Part shown: positions 34,560 through 42,095 of the stretch, piece by piece | How the letters are laid out: every line of letters begins with the position of its first letter | Position numbering within the stretch: position 1 is the first letter of the stretch | Notes under the pieces: generated by a model | What the model was told of the DNA's origin: nothing | What the model saw: only the letters and a program-made list of their open reading frames with translations | The model's database searches: none | Made by a program: the position numbers and the translations under genes | Source: Haloarcula mannanilytica | GTDB lineage: Archaea > Halobacteriota > Halobacteria > Halobacteriales > Haloarculaceae | DNA: 64,000 nt | NCBI RefSeq assembly: GCF_005406125.1 | Contig: NZ_BIXZ01000001.1 | Span: forward strand, 372,001-436,000 | Direction: 5' to 3'

Positions 34560-35828
34560 TCACCCCGGATGTCTGTCCACGAACGTGACTTCGACAGTAG
34601 CATCGTCCGCAATCGACCGGCTGACAGCGCGCTCAAGCGCCGGAACGAGGTCCGGATACGCCCGGTCGGCGGGCCGGCTGACCGTGACAGTGACTTCCCG
34701 GTCCAGCCGGTAGACCGAGACGCCGCCAAAGCGAGTTTGGACCGACTGTAGCCGGAGTCGTTCGTAGGACTCGTCGGACAGGACTTCCGTGACAGCGTCG
34801 TTCACAGACGTTTCGACCTGCATCTGTTGGACGGTGACTGTCCCGGCTCCGGCGAACGCGACCAGCAGCGCCAGAACGGCGACGGCGGTCGGCGCGTACC
34901 GTCGAACCGTCTCGGCGGGGGAGCGGTCGGCCGTCCAGTCAACCGGGCGAAAGCCCAGTCCCCAGAGGACCAGAAAGCCGGTGAGGTTAATCGACGCGAC
35001 GTTGACGAGCAGGAGGATGCTCGCCCCGAGCGCGACGGCCGGCAGTTCCCAGGCGATGCCGACCCCGACGGCCGCGGCGGCGGGAATGAGTGCGGCTGCA
35101 ATCATCACCCCGACGAGCGACACCGGCAGCGCCGTCGCCAGTCCGAACGCTCCGGCGGCCCCCGCACAGAGGCCGACCGCGAGCGAGAGGAAGCCCGGTG
35201 AAATGCGCTGTGCGATCTGCTGGACCGTCGTGACCCGGAGCTGTCCGGGGACGAACCCGCTATGGCGGATGAACAGGCCGAACAGGGCCGCGCTGCCGAT
35301 AGCCACGGCAAGTCCGGACAGCTGGTCCCGGACGCCTTCGACGATGAGCCGGCGGTCGCTGAGCGTCGTGCCGACGCTGGCGATGAGCGCCGAACTGACC
35401 TGTGGCGCGATGACCATCGACCCGACAACGACAGCCGGCGAATCGAGCAGCAGTCCAGCCGTCGCGACGATTGCGCTCAGGACCGTCATCGCGTAGTAAA
35501 TCCCCTGTCCGGGGTTCATGCCGACCGCGCGACCGCGGAGCTCGTCGTGTGAGATGCGGTCTTTGTGGCGGCGAGCGGAGTCCGACTGGTCCGGCCTGGC
35601 GGTCTCGGCGTTCCCGACGACGGTGTACCGGTCGGCGTCGAGTCCGGTCGCTTCGAGGTCTTCGAGCACCTCGTCGACGGCCTCCGGTGGGAGCGGAAAC
35701 TGCAACAGCCACGCCGCCTCGTCGTCACTCTCCTCCTCGGTCCGGACGTAGCTGATGTCTCGGTCGTCCAGAACGTCGCTGACGCTGTCGAGGCTGTCGT
35801 CCGGAACGCGGATGTGTATCAACCGCAC
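34560..35828 (-). CDS. TIGR00341/DUF389 family membrane protein
   Basis: Protein of 422 residues. A soluble N-terminal domain of about 100 residues (LIHIRVPDDSLDSVSDVLDD) resembles a small ligand-binding or ACT-like fold. About seven or eight membrane helices with DUF389 motifs follow: NPGQGIYYAMTVLSAIVATAGLL, SMVIAPQVSSALIA and GVMIAAALIPAAAAVGVGIA. A C-terminal soluble segment completes it. The function of the family is not established. It sits between xpb and bax1, which are usually neighbours. Confidence 0.88.
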   Translation of the reverse strand: MRLIHIRVPDDSLDSVSDVLDDRDISYVRTEEESDDEAAWLLQFPLPPEAVDEVLEDLEATGLDADRYTVVGNAETARPDQSDSARRHKDRISHDELRGRAVGMNPGQGIYYAMTVLSAIVATAGLLLDSPAVVVGSMVIAPQVSSALIASVGTTLSDRRLIVEGVRDQLSGLAVAIGSAALFGLFIRHSGFVPGQLRVTTVQQIAQRISPGFLSLAVGLCAGAAGAFGLATALPVSLVGVMIAAALIPAAAAVGVGIAWELPAVALGASILLLVNVASINLTGFLVLWGLGFRPVDWTADRSPAETVRRYAPTAVAVLALLVAFAGAGTVTVQQMQVETSVNDAVTEVLSDESYERLRLQSVQTRFGGVSVYRLDREVTVTVSRPADRAYPDLVPALERAVSRSIADDATVEVTFVDRHPG

Positions 35829-35952
35829 TCGGGATCACTCTGTGGCTCGTGTCACTCTGGCGTCGCGCATCTCTCTGGGTCTCGGCGGAGAGGATCATAG
35901 TTATCAGGGAGGTAAGACGGGTCATCGCGGAGGGAAACGCGCAGACAGGGTT

Positions 35953-37287
35953 TTACCTGCGTCGCCGTGCGACCCGCTCCTCTGCGGTCTCCTCAGTCAC
36001 GAGTTCGTACAGCAGCGCCCGCCCGCCGTCGGCTTTCGGCCGGAGAATCCGACCGAGCCGCTGGGTGAATTCCCGTTCGGAGCCACTGCCCGAGAGCACG
36101 ACAGCCACGTTCGCGTCGGGCACGTCGACGCCTTCATCGAGGACGTTCGCCGTCACGACACGGGAGTAGGTCCCGTCGCGGAACCGCTCTAATATCTCCC
36201 GGCGTTCGCTCGCGCCGGTCTCGTGTGTTATCGCCGGGATGAGAAACCGCTCGGAGAGGCGATACACGAGGTCGGTATGGGCAGTGAAGACGATGATCCG
36301 GTCCTCGCGGTGGCGGTCCAGAATCGTCGCCAGCCGGTCGACCTTTCGCTGGGCGTTCATCATCACCTCGCGTGCGCGCTGTTTCGCCAGCAGCGCCTCG
36401 CGGGCCGCCGGGTCGTTGCCCGACCGCTTGACGAGTTCCTGATAGTCGCTACCGGACCGGAGTTGGATGTTCGACTGCTTGAGGTAGTCTGTGAACGTCC
36501 TCTGGTGCTTCTCGTAGCGCTCCCGCTCGTCCGCCGTGAGCGAGACCTCGATTCGCTTGATGTCGTAGTCCGCGAGGTGCTCACCGGCCAAGTCATCAAT
36601 ATCTACGCGCTGGACGAGCGGTCCGACGAGATTCTCGATGGCCTCGTGTGCCCCATCTGGCCGCTCGAACGTCGCCGTCAGCCCGAGTCGTGCCGGCGCA
36701 GCGAGCAATCGAGCAATGTCCTGATACCCCTCGCCGCCGAGGTGGTGGACCTCGTCGAAAATCACAAGTCCGAACCGGTCGCCGAGTTCGTCGGCCCGCA
36801 GATACGCCGAGTCGTACGTCGATACCGTGATGGCCTCGACGCGCTGTTCGCCGCCACCCATGCGGCCGATTGGCTGGTCGAACTCCCGCTGTAGCTCGCG
36901 CTGCCACTGCTCCAGCAGGTCGATGGTCGGGACCACGACCAGCGTTGGCGTCCCCAGCGCGACCATCGCCGCGATGCCGATGACGGTCTTGCCGCTCCCC
37001 GTCGGTAGCTCCAGGCAGCCCCTATCGCCGGCGTCGCGCCAAGCGTCCAGCGCCGCCTGCTGGTACGCTCGGAGGTCGTACGTCGTCGAGAGCGATAGCG
37101 ACGGCAGAGAGTAGACGTGGTCTTCGTACGCCAGCCCGCGCTCGTCGAGCGCGTCTGCGAGTTCGGCGTACCGGTAGGCTGGCGCTCTCGCTGTTTGCGT
37201 GCGCTCGTCGTACTCGACACCGGGCAGGTCCGACGGCGGGTCCCCGGTCACGCGGATGGTCCCCGACTCGTACGTCAACTCCAGCAC
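35953..37287 (-). CDS. XPB/Rad25-type DNA repair helicase
   Basis: Superfamily 2 helicase of 444 residues. A damage-recognition-like N-terminal region is followed by LRAYQQAALDAW (Q-type motif), Walker A LPTGSGKTVIGI, IFDEVHHLGG (DEVH box), LTATFERPDG (motif III), then IVFTAHTDLV, ANVLDEGVDVPDANV and QRLGRILRPK (motif VI). A thumb-like insert with many charged residues (around KHQRTFTDYLKQSN) fits XPB. It partners Bax1 in unwinding and cutting damaged DNA. Confidence 0.92.
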   Translation of the reverse strand: MLELTYESGTIRVTGDPPSDLPGVEYDERTQTARAPAYRYAELADALDERGLAYEDHVYSLPSLSLSTTYDLRAYQQAALDAWRDAGDRGCLELPTGSGKTVIGIAAMVALGTPTLVVVPTIDLLEQWQRELQREFDQPIGRMGGGEQRVEAITVSTYDSAYLRADELGDRFGLVIFDEVHHLGGEGYQDIARLLAAPARLGLTATFERPDGAHEAIENLVGPLVQRVDIDDLAGEHLADYDIKRIEVSLTADERERYEKHQRTFTDYLKQSNIQLRSGSDYQELVKRSGNDPAAREALLAKQRAREVMMNAQRKVDRLATILDRHREDRIIVFTAHTDLVYRLSERFLIPAITHETGASERREILERFRDGTYSRVVTANVLDEGVDVPDANVAVVLSGSGSEREFTQRLGRILRPKADGGRALLYELVTEETAEERVARRRR

Positions 37288-37426
37288 ACTCCGGGGTTCG
37301 CCGGTCCGGCCGATAACGCTTTCGCGGCCACCGCTGCTGGCGTCATGGCGTGAACTACCAATGAGGGTTGCGTCCCGTCATTGTCACCCTGTTTCAGGCT
37401 CCCAATCTCGTCGCCAAAGCGAAGCC

Positions 37427-37438
37427 CTTAATTAAAAC
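37427..37438 (+). promoter_or_regulatory. TATA box of the tRNA-Pro gene
   Basis: CTTAATTAAAAC is centred about 26 bp upstream of the mature tRNA 5' end, a good archaeal TATA position for transcription starting at or near the tRNA. Confidence 0.6.
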
Positions 37439-37458
37439 ACCCCCCTCTGACGGAGTAC

Positions 37459-37529
37459 GGGACCGTGGGGTAGCGGTATCCTCGGCGGATGGGGTCCGTC
37501 GGACCTGAGTTCGAATCTCGGCGGTCCCA
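37459..37529 (+). tRNA. tRNA-Pro(GGG)
   Basis: Sequence folds as a 71-nt tRNA. The acceptor stem is GGGACCG with CGGTCCC plus discriminator A. The D arm has GGG-TCC pairing, the anticodon stem is GGCGG/CCGTC with loop ATGGGGT, and the T arm is CTGAG-TTCGAAT-CTCGG. The anticodon GGG at 37491-37493 reads CCC proline codons. CCA is not encoded. The last 13 nt are the start of the 24-bp repeat used by the integrated element, and the gene remains intact. Confidence 0.93.
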
Positions 37530-37540
37530 CTTCAACTTCT
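37517..37540 (+). repeat. attL: 24-bp direct repeat in the tRNA-Pro 3' end
   Basis: Runs from CTCGGCGGTCCCA (the last 13 nt of the tRNA) into CTTCAACTTCT. It is identical over 24 bp to 43246-43269, and the flanking bases differ at both ends. Confidence 0.9.
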
Positions 37541-37815
37541 ACCAGATGCCGACACCTGTACGCTTAGGTATGCGAGCGACCAATTTCCTTCGCGTATTCG
37601 GCTGAAATTTAATCGTTCTTTAAATACCTCTGCGAACCATAAGAAGTCTGTCAAGAAGCTACGGCTTCTGATAGAACTTCGGCGTCGTCAGCAGTGGCCG
37701 TACCCATCCTGTGCGTTCGTTCCTGCGAGCCGACTCGTCGAGGACGGTGCGACTGATGCAGAGGTGCGTCGTGCGGTCCAAGAGGTCGACGGCGATCTCG
37801 TGCGAGGTGGTTCCG
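37541..37815. other. Left end of the element without a clear gene
   Basis: 275 bp between attL and the first element gene, with AT-rich stretches (TTTAATCGTTCTTTAAATACC around 37607-37627). It may hold the promoter for the zinc-ribbon gene. No supported reading frame. Confidence 0.4.
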
Positions 37816-38133
37816 ATGAGTGATGCGGAGAGCCGCGTAGACTCCGCTGAGGAAGCCGACAAGAGCGAGATACCGGACTCCGGCCCAAGCCCGTCGAAGC
37901 GTGGTTCGACCCCTGAGAACCTACCAGAGGAACACAGACCGGACCTGCCACACGTAGCAGACGGTGAGAGTACCGACTGGTCGCAGTACACGGCCTATCG
38001 GTGCGCCCACTGTCACGACAACTGTATCAACAAGATCGACTCGGACTACGCCCGAGCGCGGGAGTGTCGCCACTGCTACGCCGTGCCGACTCTCGACCGC
38101 CACAGCGTCGACGATCCTGCGCTCGACCGCTGA
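37816..38133 (+). CDS. Element-encoded zinc-ribbon protein
   Basis: Acidic protein of 105 residues, unrecognised as a family. The first 60 residues look disordered (many Ser, Asp, Pro). The C-terminal part has CAHCHDNC and ECRHCYAV, which supply four or five cysteines and a histidine for one zinc site. It lies at the left end of the element, upstream of the hairpin-rich gap and the Rep gene. It may be a copy-control or DNA-binding accessory protein; that is a guess. Confidence 0.6.
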   Translation: MSDAESRVDSAEEADKSEIPDSGPSPSKRGSTPENLPEEHRPDLPHVADGESTDWSQYTAYRCAHCHDNCINKIDSDYARARECRHCYAVPTLDRHSVDDPALDR

Positions 38134-38169
38134 CCGTTCTGTCCGACCATGTACCGAGGACAGAACGGA

Positions 38170-38192
38170 AGGCTACCCGCGAGCGGTAGCCT
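38170..38192. repeat. Inverted repeat with 8-bp arms
   Basis: AGGCTACC and GGTAGCCT separated by CGCGAGC. The perfect arms can form a hairpin on single-stranded DNA. Confidence 0.6.
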
Positions 38193-38385
38193 ACCTACCG
38201 ACCAACCAACCCGGTTGGTGCGCTGCTCGACCCCGGCCCGCCGAGGACCGGGAGAGGAAACCCCCCTTGCGGGGGTTGACTCGACCTCGCAGCCGTGCGT
38301 GTCTGCCAGCCTCCACAGTCCACCGAAAGCGAGGGTGCGGGAGAGCTGGCACGCCCGGCAGCGCAGCGGAGCGAGCAGCCCGGAC

Positions 38386-38412
38386 CGGGCCGCGAGCGCC
38401 AATCGCGGCCCG
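38386..38412. repeat. Inverted repeat with 10-bp arms
   Basis: CGGGCCGCGA and TCGCGGCCCG around GCGCCAA. It is the strongest hairpin in the gap before rep. Confidence 0.65.
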
Positions 38413-38555
38413 CACCTGCTCGACCAGCCGGCAGCGACCCCTTGCGGGTCGACCCGGAAGCCCGAGCGTTTCCCCCGAACCCGGCGGGTGAGGGGAATCG
38501 TTACCGCGTTCACCTGTCCGACCAACGCTGTTTCTGCGTCTGCGGGGTCCTACGT

Positions 38556-40397
38556 ATGAGTAGCCGCGTGGAGCCGCCGGGACACCTGGGCGGCCTTGAC
38601 CTCGCTGATAGATGTAACACTCCCGTCTTAGCGGACCTCCTGGAAGAGCGCGACCTCCTCGGCCACGGCCAGTTGCTCGACGGAACACTGACGGAACGTG
38701 ACGAAGACCGCGTACGCATTGCGAAGTTCATTGCGGCGCATCCGGAAGGTACGCCGCTGTCTCATGTTGTTTCGTACGCTGTGAAGGGAGTCTCGCCGGA
38801 GACGTGCGAGCGCGTCGACGGTTCGGACCCGGATTACCAGTTTGCATACCGCTTCATCGACGACCTCGTAGCCGATGACGACCCGTACGTCCGGAAATCC
38901 CGGTCGTCAGGCGTTCTTTTCGTGACCCCGACACTGCGGCTTCTTGACTTGATTACAGAAGGCATTACTCAAACAACCCAGACAGACGGTATAACGTACG
39001 ACCGCGAGTTTCTGCGTAATTACCTCTCTCGTGTCGATTCTGTAGACGATGACCTGCGCGAGTTACTGAAGGACGGTTTTACATCCTACCTGAACCGCAT
39101 CAAGGATTACAAACTGCTGTTCGATGTTCACTTCGTCGACCGGCGCGGCGGCGAATCCACACAGCGGATGACGAAGGATTACAAGACCCGCTTCAACGAC
39201 CAAGGCCGCGTCTCGAAGCAGTTCGCACGATTCAATGATGCGCTGGAATACGGCTACGAGAACGCCAATAATGCCGTTTTGGTGACGCTGACGACCGACC
39301 CGAAGCGCCAAGATTCGCTGCTCGACGGGATCGACTCGATAAACGAGAACTTCAACCGGCTGTTGTCGTATTTCGATTCGGACCCGTCGACTAAAGCCGA
39401 TACCCGCGACCCAGATGTTCCCGGTTGGCGTCCCGATCTCGATAGCGAGGTGACTGGGCGACCTCGTGACCGACCGGACTACATCAAGGCGCTGGAGTTT
39501 ACTGAGAAAGGATACCCGCACCTGCACGTGCTGTTTTTCGACGTGCCGATACGCGCATCCGATGGCCTCCCGTGGCTGTGCGACAAACCGGAAGTGGCCG
39601 CTAAATGGGCCGACTACGGCCAAGGCGAGATTGTCGACGTGTACCCGCTGACGTACCGCGACGACCTCGACGACCTGGAACCAGAGTTCCAGAGTGACGA
39701 GGGCTTCGTCGACTGGTACAGGTTCGGCGACCACGATCACGGTGAGCAGTGGGTTCGAGAACGAACCCGCTCGCACGAGTTGATCGAGTTCGGCGACGAC
39801 GGCCGCGAAATGGAGTCGACGGCTGGCGCGTATCTTGGGAAGTACCTGAGCGCGACGTTCGGCTCGCTGCTCGACGCGACGGAGTCCTTCGAGGCGTCCG
39901 ACGACGAACGAGAGTCGTACGTGGACAAAGCGGCGACGTGGAAGCTCGCGCTGTACTGGGCGACGAACCGGCGCTTCTGGTCTTGCTCGGAGTCGATTAC
40001 AGAAGGAATCGACCCGAACGACCACCTGCAAGATCCGGACGTGCGCGAAGCCGTACGCTGGTGTTCGCTCGACTCAGTACAAACTGCGAGCGAATCCGAG
40101 ATACGCGACAGCCTCGCGCGTCAGCAGTGGGACGACCTCGACAATCTCGACGCTGCTGTAGAGAGGGCGGTTTCAGACGTGGAACAGCCGCAGGTACGTT
40201 CAACGCTGCCAGAAGAAGCCTCTTTCCGGTGTGTTGTTGACTACATCGGTGCGTATGCATACTGGGATCTTCCGAGCAGCGAGGTAGCTGATAGTTCTCA
40301 AAACCTCGAAACTGCTGAGATCTATATTGTGGATACCGATGGTTTGCCGGATATCAACCGTGAAAAAGACCCACCGATTATCGACATCTGGAAGTGA
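38556..40397 (+). CDS. HUH-superfamily replication initiator (rolling-circle Rep)
   Basis: Protein of 613 residues. Three rolling-circle motifs are visible in order: VLVTLTTDP near residue 243 (motif 1), the metal-binding HUH in PHLHVLFFD with His322 and His324 (motif 2), and AYLGKYLSATFG at 426-430 (motif 3). Motif 3 has two tyrosines spaced by three residues, the arrangement of two-tyrosine initiators. It is related to Rep proteins of haloarchaeal plasmids and pleolipoviruses. Homology-like sequence starts at ATG 38556; the frame is open back to 38295 but that part is low-complexity. It would nick the origin in the preceding gap. Confidence 0.83.
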   Translation: MSSRVEPPGHLGGLDLADRCNTPVLADLLEERDLLGHGQLLDGTLTERDEDRVRIAKFIAAHPEGTPLSHVVSYAVKGVSPETCERVDGSDPDYQFAYRFIDDLVADDDPYVRKSRSSGVLFVTPTLRLLDLITEGITQTTQTDGITYDREFLRNYLSRVDSVDDDLRELLKDGFTSYLNRIKDYKLLFDVHFVDRRGGESTQRMTKDYKTRFNDQGRVSKQFARFNDALEYGYENANNAVLVTLTTDPKRQDSLLDGIDSINENFNRLLSYFDSDPSTKADTRDPDVPGWRPDLDSEVTGRPRDRPDYIKALEFTEKGYPHLHVLFFDVPIRASDGLPWLCDKPEVAAKWADYGQGEIVDVYPLTYRDDLDDLEPEFQSDEGFVDWYRFGDHDHGEQWVRERTRSHELIEFGDDGREMESTAGAYLGKYLSATFGSLLDATESFEASDDERESYVDKAATWKLALYWATNRRFWSCSESITEGIDPNDHLQDPDVREAVRWCSLDSVQTASESEIRDSLARQQWDDLDNLDAAVERAVSDVEQPQVRSTLPEEASFRCVVDYIGAYAYWDLPSSEVADSSQNLETAEIYIVDTDGLPDINREKDPPIIDIWK

Positions 40398-40442
40398 TTG
40401 TAGGACATATGTTTTAACTCCTGAGAGATGTAGACTATAGTA

Positions 40443-41105
40443 ATGAGTTCCGAGATCATTTTTAATTACAAGACCGCTAACATCGGTAGTTCTGGCAATG
40501 TTGGACACGAGAGGTTAGAAGATGAAACAGTAGCAAAGGCTAAATGTCCATTCTGTGACCATATATCCTCATTTCGTCAGGTAGGAAGAGGGAACAGATC
40601 AAGATTAAAAGGCCAAATGGTCGCCTTGAAGTGTCCTAATTGTGGTTGTATTATATCTGCATCTATAGATGAAGAAGAAATATTCCCCAAACCAAAAGTT
40701 GAAGATTTTGGAGAAGATCTACCGGATAATATCCAAGATTACTACGATGAAGGAGTCCGTTGTTTGGGTGCAGACGCCCCAAATGGTGCAGCAACAGTTT
40801 TCAGGAAAGTGATTCATGCAGTGTGTATGTATTATGATATTACTGAAGCTGATTCAAATGATGGGTTTTATGATATGATTCAAACACTCTCTGATGAAGA
40901 AATAATCACGGAATCACTCCGTCAAAGCCTTCTCGGTGTAAAAGATGCGGGAAATGATGGTGCTCATATTAATAATAACGACCCAACATTAGACCAAGCT
41001 AAGAACATGAAAGAAATGATTGAGGCTGTCCTTACAGCGACAGTAGTTGCTGATGAAAAAGTCAATAAACTACGTGAAGAACATCCAAATCCACATCAAG
41101 AATAG
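40443..41105 (+). CDS. DUF4145 domain protein with N-terminal zinc ribbon (cargo gene)
   Basis: Protein of 220 residues. The N-terminal 75 residues carry CPFC and CPNCG zinc pairs. The C-terminal DUF4145 domain shows NGAATVFRKVIHAVCMYYDI and LRQSLLGVKDAGNDGAH. DUF4145 often occurs near or inside restriction and other defence proteins, but no such partner is present here. Its codons are markedly A/T-rich compared with the Rep and integrase genes, so it was probably acquired from a different host. Its role is unknown. Confidence 0.8.
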   Translation: MSSEIIFNYKTANIGSSGNVGHERLEDETVAKAKCPFCDHISSFRQVGRGNRSRLKGQMVALKCPNCGCIISASIDEEEIFPKPKVEDFGEDLPDNIQDYYDEGVRCLGADAPNGAATVFRKVIHAVCMYYDITEADSNDGFYDMIQTLSDEEIITESLRQSLLGVKDAGNDGAHINNNDPTLDQAKNMKEMIEAVLTATVVADEKVNKLREEHPNPHQE

Positions 41106-41183
41106 AATCTGAATGAATTAGTTGATAAGAAATTATTAAAAAAGGAAATCAGTCGACTGCTATATCAGAAGATCGTCGAACGT

Positions 41184-41379
41184 GTTCCCGATGTGAAACC
41201 GATCAAGTCCCCGATGAAAGAGTGAACCCGGCGCTTCGGATCGAGTCTGTAGAGTGCTCGGTGAGCGAGTCCCCGATGTGAAACCGACGACCGAGTCCCC
41301 GATGGGAGAACGGAACAAGTGAAACAGAGCGACCGCCGAACGAGTCCCCGATGTGCTGGCGGCGACTGAGTCCCCGACA
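41184..41379. repeat. Six-copy iteron-like repeat GTCCCCGATG
   Basis: Core copies begin at 41184, 41207, 41269, 41295, 41344 and 41370. The first reads GTTCCCGATG, the last GTCCCCGACA, the others GTCCCCGATG, mostly preceded by GA. They form three pairs with inner spacings of 23, 26 and 26 bp, all in the same orientation. The first copy of each pair is followed by TG and, in two cases, AAACCGA. They lie immediately downstream of the winged-helix gene's stop. They look like iterons or an operator array. Confidence 0.75.
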
Positions 41380-41389
41380 GGAGAGCGAA

Positions 41390-41608
41390 TTACTCGTTGT
41401 CGTCTGAAACCCACCAGACCCAGCTACGTCCGGCCTGTTTTCCGTTAATGCGCCCTTCGGTTCGCAGTTCTTTCAGTCGTATCTGTGTTGCATTGGATTT
41501 GATCGGGAGTTGATCGACGACTTCGTTTGTGGACAGAACGGGATCTGAAGCCTGTTCTAAAACAGCGATGATTTCTTCGTCAGTCACGTCCGGTTTTCGG
41601 CCCGCCAT
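41390..41608 (-). CDS. Small winged helix-turn-helix protein
   Basis: DNA-binding protein of 72 residues. TDEEIIAVLEQASDPVLSTNEVVDQL, then SNATQIRLKELRTEGRINGKQAG and RSWVWWV form a compact winged helix of the MarR/DUF-type small regulators found on haloarchaeal plasmids. The promoter is probably in the AT-rich 41620-41690 stretch. The repeat array begins right after its stop, so it may bind there as a copy-number or element regulator; that is an inference. Confidence 0.78.
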   Translation of the reverse strand: MAGRKPDVTDEEIIAVLEQASDPVLSTNEVVDQLPIKSNATQIRLKELRTEGRINGKQAGRSWVWWVSDDNE

Positions 41609-42095
41609 TGTACCGCATATCGGTTGTGTACGCCAAATAAACTCTGGTCCATCGTATTATTATGATTAGACACATAACAAGTACAGAAACCATTATTGTG
41701 CTTTGGCAGAAGAAGTAGTTACGGAGGTCACCCGGACTGCTGCAACAGTTCGGAAAATGCGGACCCGGTGCTGCAACACCGGCCCGCTGTGGCTTCCGTG
41801 ACCATCCCACGGAAGCATGTTAGCAGACACAACCGCGAGGATTAAACCCCTCGCTCGACCCCACCGGAGGTTGTCCGGTAGATGTATTAGCTTCTCAAGA
41901 GTGGATTCAGAAAGGCGGATAAACGCAGTAATCAGTGGGCCTAGCCCCACGGTTTCACTTTCACCCCACCGAGACGGCCCGGTTTATACCAGGATTCAGC
42001 AGTCACAAGTGGATGACTGCCCCGTCAAATCTGAAATCGGATTCGCTCGTCCGCCGTCGAATCAGAACCGGATGCCCCGTCCGAGGGGGACACCG
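41609..42095. other. Non-coding region between wHTH gene and integrase
   Basis: 487 bp. The first 80 bp are A/T-rich and likely hold the wHTH promoter. Three perfect hairpins follow (41765-41782, 41792-41816 and ACCGG/CCGGT near 41867-41883). The integrase frame is open upstream to 41817 without family-like sequence. No other gene supported; a structured RNA or the right-end recombination accessory sites are possible. Confidence 0.45.
41765..41816. repeat. Two adjacent perfect stem-loops
   Basis: CCGGTG-CTGCAA-CACCGG at 41765-41782 and GCTTCCGTG-ACCATCC-CACGGAAGC at 41792-41816 are separated by 9 bp. The arms are perfect (6 and 9 bp). No T run follows, so a plain terminator is unlikely. Confidence 0.6.

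Larger units (their letters stand above)
38134..38555. other. Hairpin-rich gap upstream of rep, candidate replication origin
   Basis: 422 bp, GC-rich, with several perfect inverted repeats: AGGCTACC/GGTAGCCT (38170-38192), ACCAACC/GGTTGGT around one base (near 38200-38218) and CGGGCCGCGA/TCGCGGCCCG (38386-38412). Long frames exist on both strands, but they are Arg/Pro-rich GC artefacts. Its position directly before a HUH initiator gene suits a double-strand or single-strand origin of rolling-circle replication. Confidence 0.5.

Noticed and set aside
38295-38555. N-terminal extension of the Rep protein
   Set aside because: The Arg/Pro/Ala-rich translation comes from a hairpin-rich GC tract and carries no motif. 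ATG 38556 is a sufficient start.
41184-41379. Repeat array resembling a CRISPR
   Set aside because: The unit is only about 10-12 bp, spacing alternates between 23-26 and 49-62 bp, and no cas genes are near. Iteron-like sites explain it better.
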